Shown piece after piece: positions 25,635 to 26,335 of a DNA stretch of 26,335 nt (position 1 is its first letter; every line of letters begins with the position of its first letter). Both the position numbers and the translations under genes were made by a program. The DNA is from JBLHKE01 sp047619485 (GTDB lineage: Bacteria > Verrucomicrobiota > Verrucomicrobiia > Verrucomicrobiales > DEV007). Under the pieces are notes generated by a model. It was not told the origin of the DNA and did not search any database. It saw nothing but the letters and a program-made list of their open reading frames with translations. The DNA is taken from contig JBLHKE010000016.1 in assembly GCA_047619485.1 (NCBI GenBank), positions 1 through 26,335 of the forward strand, written 5' to 3'.

Positions 25635-26335
25635 ATGACCATTCTCGCTGCCGCTAACATCGATCTCCAATTCTGGTCCTTCCTATTTCAGTTGGTGATC
25701 CTCATCGCTGTGGCGCTGGTGCTGGGCCTGCTATTCGAGAAACTGAAGCAGTCGGCGATCTTGGGCTTCCTGTTGGCGGGCACCTTGCTGGGGCCGGCGG
25801 TGTTCGATGTGGTGCGTTCGGATTCGGGAATCGCGATCCTCGCGGAGCTCGGGGTGTCGCTGTTGTTGTTCGCGATCGGCCTAGAATTCTCGGTTCACCG
25901 GCTGCTCCGCTTGGGGAAAATTGCGCTGCTGGGAGGCTCGCTGCAGGTGGTGGTGACTCTCGGTCTGGCCGCTGCGATCGCGATGGCTTTCGGGGTGGGT
26001 GGGCGAGCTGGTCTGGCGGTAGGAGCGATGGTGGCCCTGTCGTCGACGGCCTGTGTGCTGCGGTCCCTCACCGACCGCGCGGAACTGGATTCGGTGCACG
26101 GGCGCTCGGCTCTTGGAATTTTGCTGTTGCAGGATGTTGCGGTGGTGCCGCTGGTGGTCTTGGTGACGCTATTGGGCGGCGATGGCGGGCTCGCGGAGCT
26201 GGGCTTGGGCTTCGCCAAGGCGCTGTTGCTGATCGCTGCGATGGTGGCCGCCTTCTACCTGTTCTCGAATTACCTGCTGCCACGCTTCCTGGGAGCCCTC
26301 AATCTCACGCAGAACCGCGAACTGCTGATCCTCCT
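25635..26335 (+). CDS. CPA2-family monovalent cation:proton antiporter, KefB-like (5' part)
   Basis: The first 233 codons are visible and the gene runs off the right edge. It is a highly hydrophobic protein with family signatures: ILGFLLAGTLLGP near 42-54, LGVSLLLFAIGLEFS at 72-86, VALSSTACVLRSLTDR near 133-148, and GRSALGILLLQDVAVVPL at 156-173, including the conserved Asp167. The family exchanges K+ or Na+ for H+ across the inner membrane. KefB/KefC-type members also carry a C-terminal nucleotide-binding (RCK) domain, which would lie outside this window. No ribosome binding site is evident before the ATG. It begins 26 bp after the cyclase-derived repeat, so it may have been the original downstream neighbour of the cyclase. 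Confidence 0.92.
   Translation, partial: MTILAAANIDLQFWSFLFQLVILIAVALVLGLLFEKLKQSAILGFLLAGTLLGPAVFDVVRSDSGIAILAELGVSLLLFAIGLEFSVHRLLRLGKIALLGGSLQVVVTLGLAAAIAMAFGVGGRAGLAVGAMVALSSTACVLRSLTDRAELDSVHGRSALGILLLQDVAVVPLVVLVTLLGGDGGLAELGLGFAKALLLIAAMVAAFYLFSNYLLPRFLGALNLTQNRELLIL

Overview
The window looks like a chromosomal segment of a Verrucomicrobiota bacterium. It is fairly GC-rich and has long secreted multi-domain proteins with calcium-binding thrombospondin type-3 (TSP3) repeats. It also has sulfatases with signal peptides, CotH-kinase/lamin-tail proteins, an ASPIC/UnbV (FG-GAP) protein and a PEP-CTERM protein. Shine-Dalgarno sequences are weak or absent. The phylum assignment is inferred from this gene content, not from a marker gene.

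Bases 1-14299 (all minus strand) form what reads as a surface sulfatase locus. In transcription order it holds: a CotH-kinase/lamin-tail protein; a PEP-CTERM-anchored beta-rich protein; its tandem paralogue with a different C-terminus; two large multi-domain sulfatases; a gap carrying two abutting MITE-like inverted-repeat elements; a TSP3-repeat secreted protein; and, overlapping that gene by ATGA, the 5' end of a third sulfatase that runs off the left edge. From the PEP-CTERM gene to the second sulfatase the spacings are 15, 34 and 6 bp, which suggests one transcript. The four proteins of that stretch share one beta-rich module of about 220 residues. It is N-terminal in one sulfatase, C-terminal in the other and nearly free-standing in the two smaller proteins.

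Bases 14309-17077 (plus strand) hold a TauE/SafE-type permease and a membrane-bound class III adenylate/guanylate cyclase with a HAMP domain.

Bases 17078-25303 lie between two 305-bp direct repeats, about 96 % identical, made of the 3' end of the cyclase gene. This interval holds a small minus-strand ORF of unknown nature, a heavily decayed dsbD pseudogene containing a heptanucleotide minisatellite, a second and larger CotH-kinase protein whose first codons contain an 11-base C tract, and an FG-GAP/ASPIC-UnbV protein. The repeat layout suggests insertion or segmental duplication at the cyclase 3' end. After the second repeat a CPA2-type cation:proton antiporter begins and runs off the right edge.

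Working hypothesis: the minus-strand locus encodes secreted or surface-displayed desulfation of a sulfated polysaccharide, with the shared beta-rich module acting in substrate or surface binding. Two alternative C-terminal tails, PEP-CTERM or a TSP3 plus beta module ending in Leu/Arg-rich residues, may set where each protein ends up. No glycoside hydrolase, sulfatase-maturating enzyme, exosortase, RNA gene or CRISPR array was seen in the window.
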